Source: Acidimicrobiaceae bacterium
GTDB lineage: Bacteria > Actinomycetota > Acidimicrobiia > Acidimicrobiales > Microtrichaceae
DNA length: 5,778 nt
Assembly: GCA_003514205.1 (NCBI GenBank)
Contig: DORQ01000367.1
Span: forward strand, 1-5,778
Direction of reading: 5' to 3'
Positions 5,704 through 5,778 of the stretch are shown piece by piece. Positions within the stretch are counted from its first letter, which is position 1. Every line of letters begins with the position of its first letter. The position numbers and the translations under genes are program-made. The notes below the pieces were generated by a model that worked only from the letters and a program-made list of their open reading frames with translations, made no database searches and was not told where the DNA came from.

Positions 5704-5778
5704 CTACCCCCCAAACCTCCCCGCCTCCTCCCTCACCTCCCCCAGCATCGACAGCGTCTCCAGGTGCCGCCCCACCAG
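5704..5778 (-). CDS. C-terminal end of a minus-strand gene, product unknown
   Basis: Read on the minus strand from the window edge, 24 codons give LVGRHLETLSMLGEVREEAG and then RFGG before a TAG stop (complement of 5704-5706). Every sense codon except one TTT ends in G or C, the strong bias of a real gene in high-GC actinobacteria. The segment looks like a terminal amphipathic helix with a glycine-rich end, too short to assign a family. It is convergent with the HEPN gene, and its base composition matches the left-hand chromosome rather than the island. Confidence 0.6.
   Translation of the reverse strand: MVGRHLETLSMLGEVREEAGRFGG

Noticed and set aside
5599..5778. Plus-strand open frame from ATG 5599 to the window edge
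   Set aside because: No ribosome binding site. Its right half is proline-rich, the usual antisense shadow of a high-GC gene, and overlaps the better-supported minus-strand C-terminus.
1..5778. CRISPR array, retron RNA, transposase or integrase
   Set aside because: No spaced repeats, reverse transcriptase, or recombinase motifs in any reading frame inspected.

Overview
The window looks like actinobacterial, probably Streptomyces-type, DNA. The two edges carry GC-rich coding sequence: hand counts of single 60-base lines give about 73% G+C near base 61 and about 70% near base 5701. A small LuxR-type regulator lies at the left edge, and the C-terminal end of a minus-strand gene with almost only G or C at third codon positions lies at the right edge. 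The species cannot be named from this sequence.

Between the edges sits an accessory island of four plus-strand genes with clearly lower GC (sampled lines about 48-57%) and several rare TTA leucine codons. In order these are: (1) a 397-residue polytopic membrane protein of unknown function (693-1886); (2) after a GC-richer spacer of about 400 bases, a 655-residue OLD-family protein with an N-terminal ABC/SMC-like ATPase and a C-terminal TOPRIM nuclease domain (2294-4261); (3) a 209-residue DUF5343-type protein (4371-5000); (4) a 195-residue protein that reads as a Swt1-type HEPN domain with an R-x4-H motif (4993-5580). Genes 3 and 4 overlap by 8 bases and are almost certainly cotranscribed. 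Gene 2 ends 109 bases before gene 3.

The best reading is a compact anti-phage or anti-plasmid cassette: an ATP-driven TOPRIM nuclease (OLD/GajA-like) beside a DUF5343 + HEPN pair that could act as an adaptor or antitoxin with an RNase effector. There is no UvrD-like helicase, so it is not a standard Gabija pair within this window. No system I know by name has exactly this gene set, but novelty cannot be checked without database searches. The membrane protein may be a fourth component or a separate cargo gene.

Non-coding parts: a convincing rho-independent terminator follows the LuxR gene (309-344). The 278-692 stretch otherwise holds a doubtful small ORF and a weak promoter-like element. The 1887-2293 spacer holds two short hairpins and the strong ribosome binding site that sets the OLD start. 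The 5581-5703 gap separates convergent genes and holds a small nested palindrome. No tRNA, CRISPR array, transposase, integrase or clear attachment repeat was seen.
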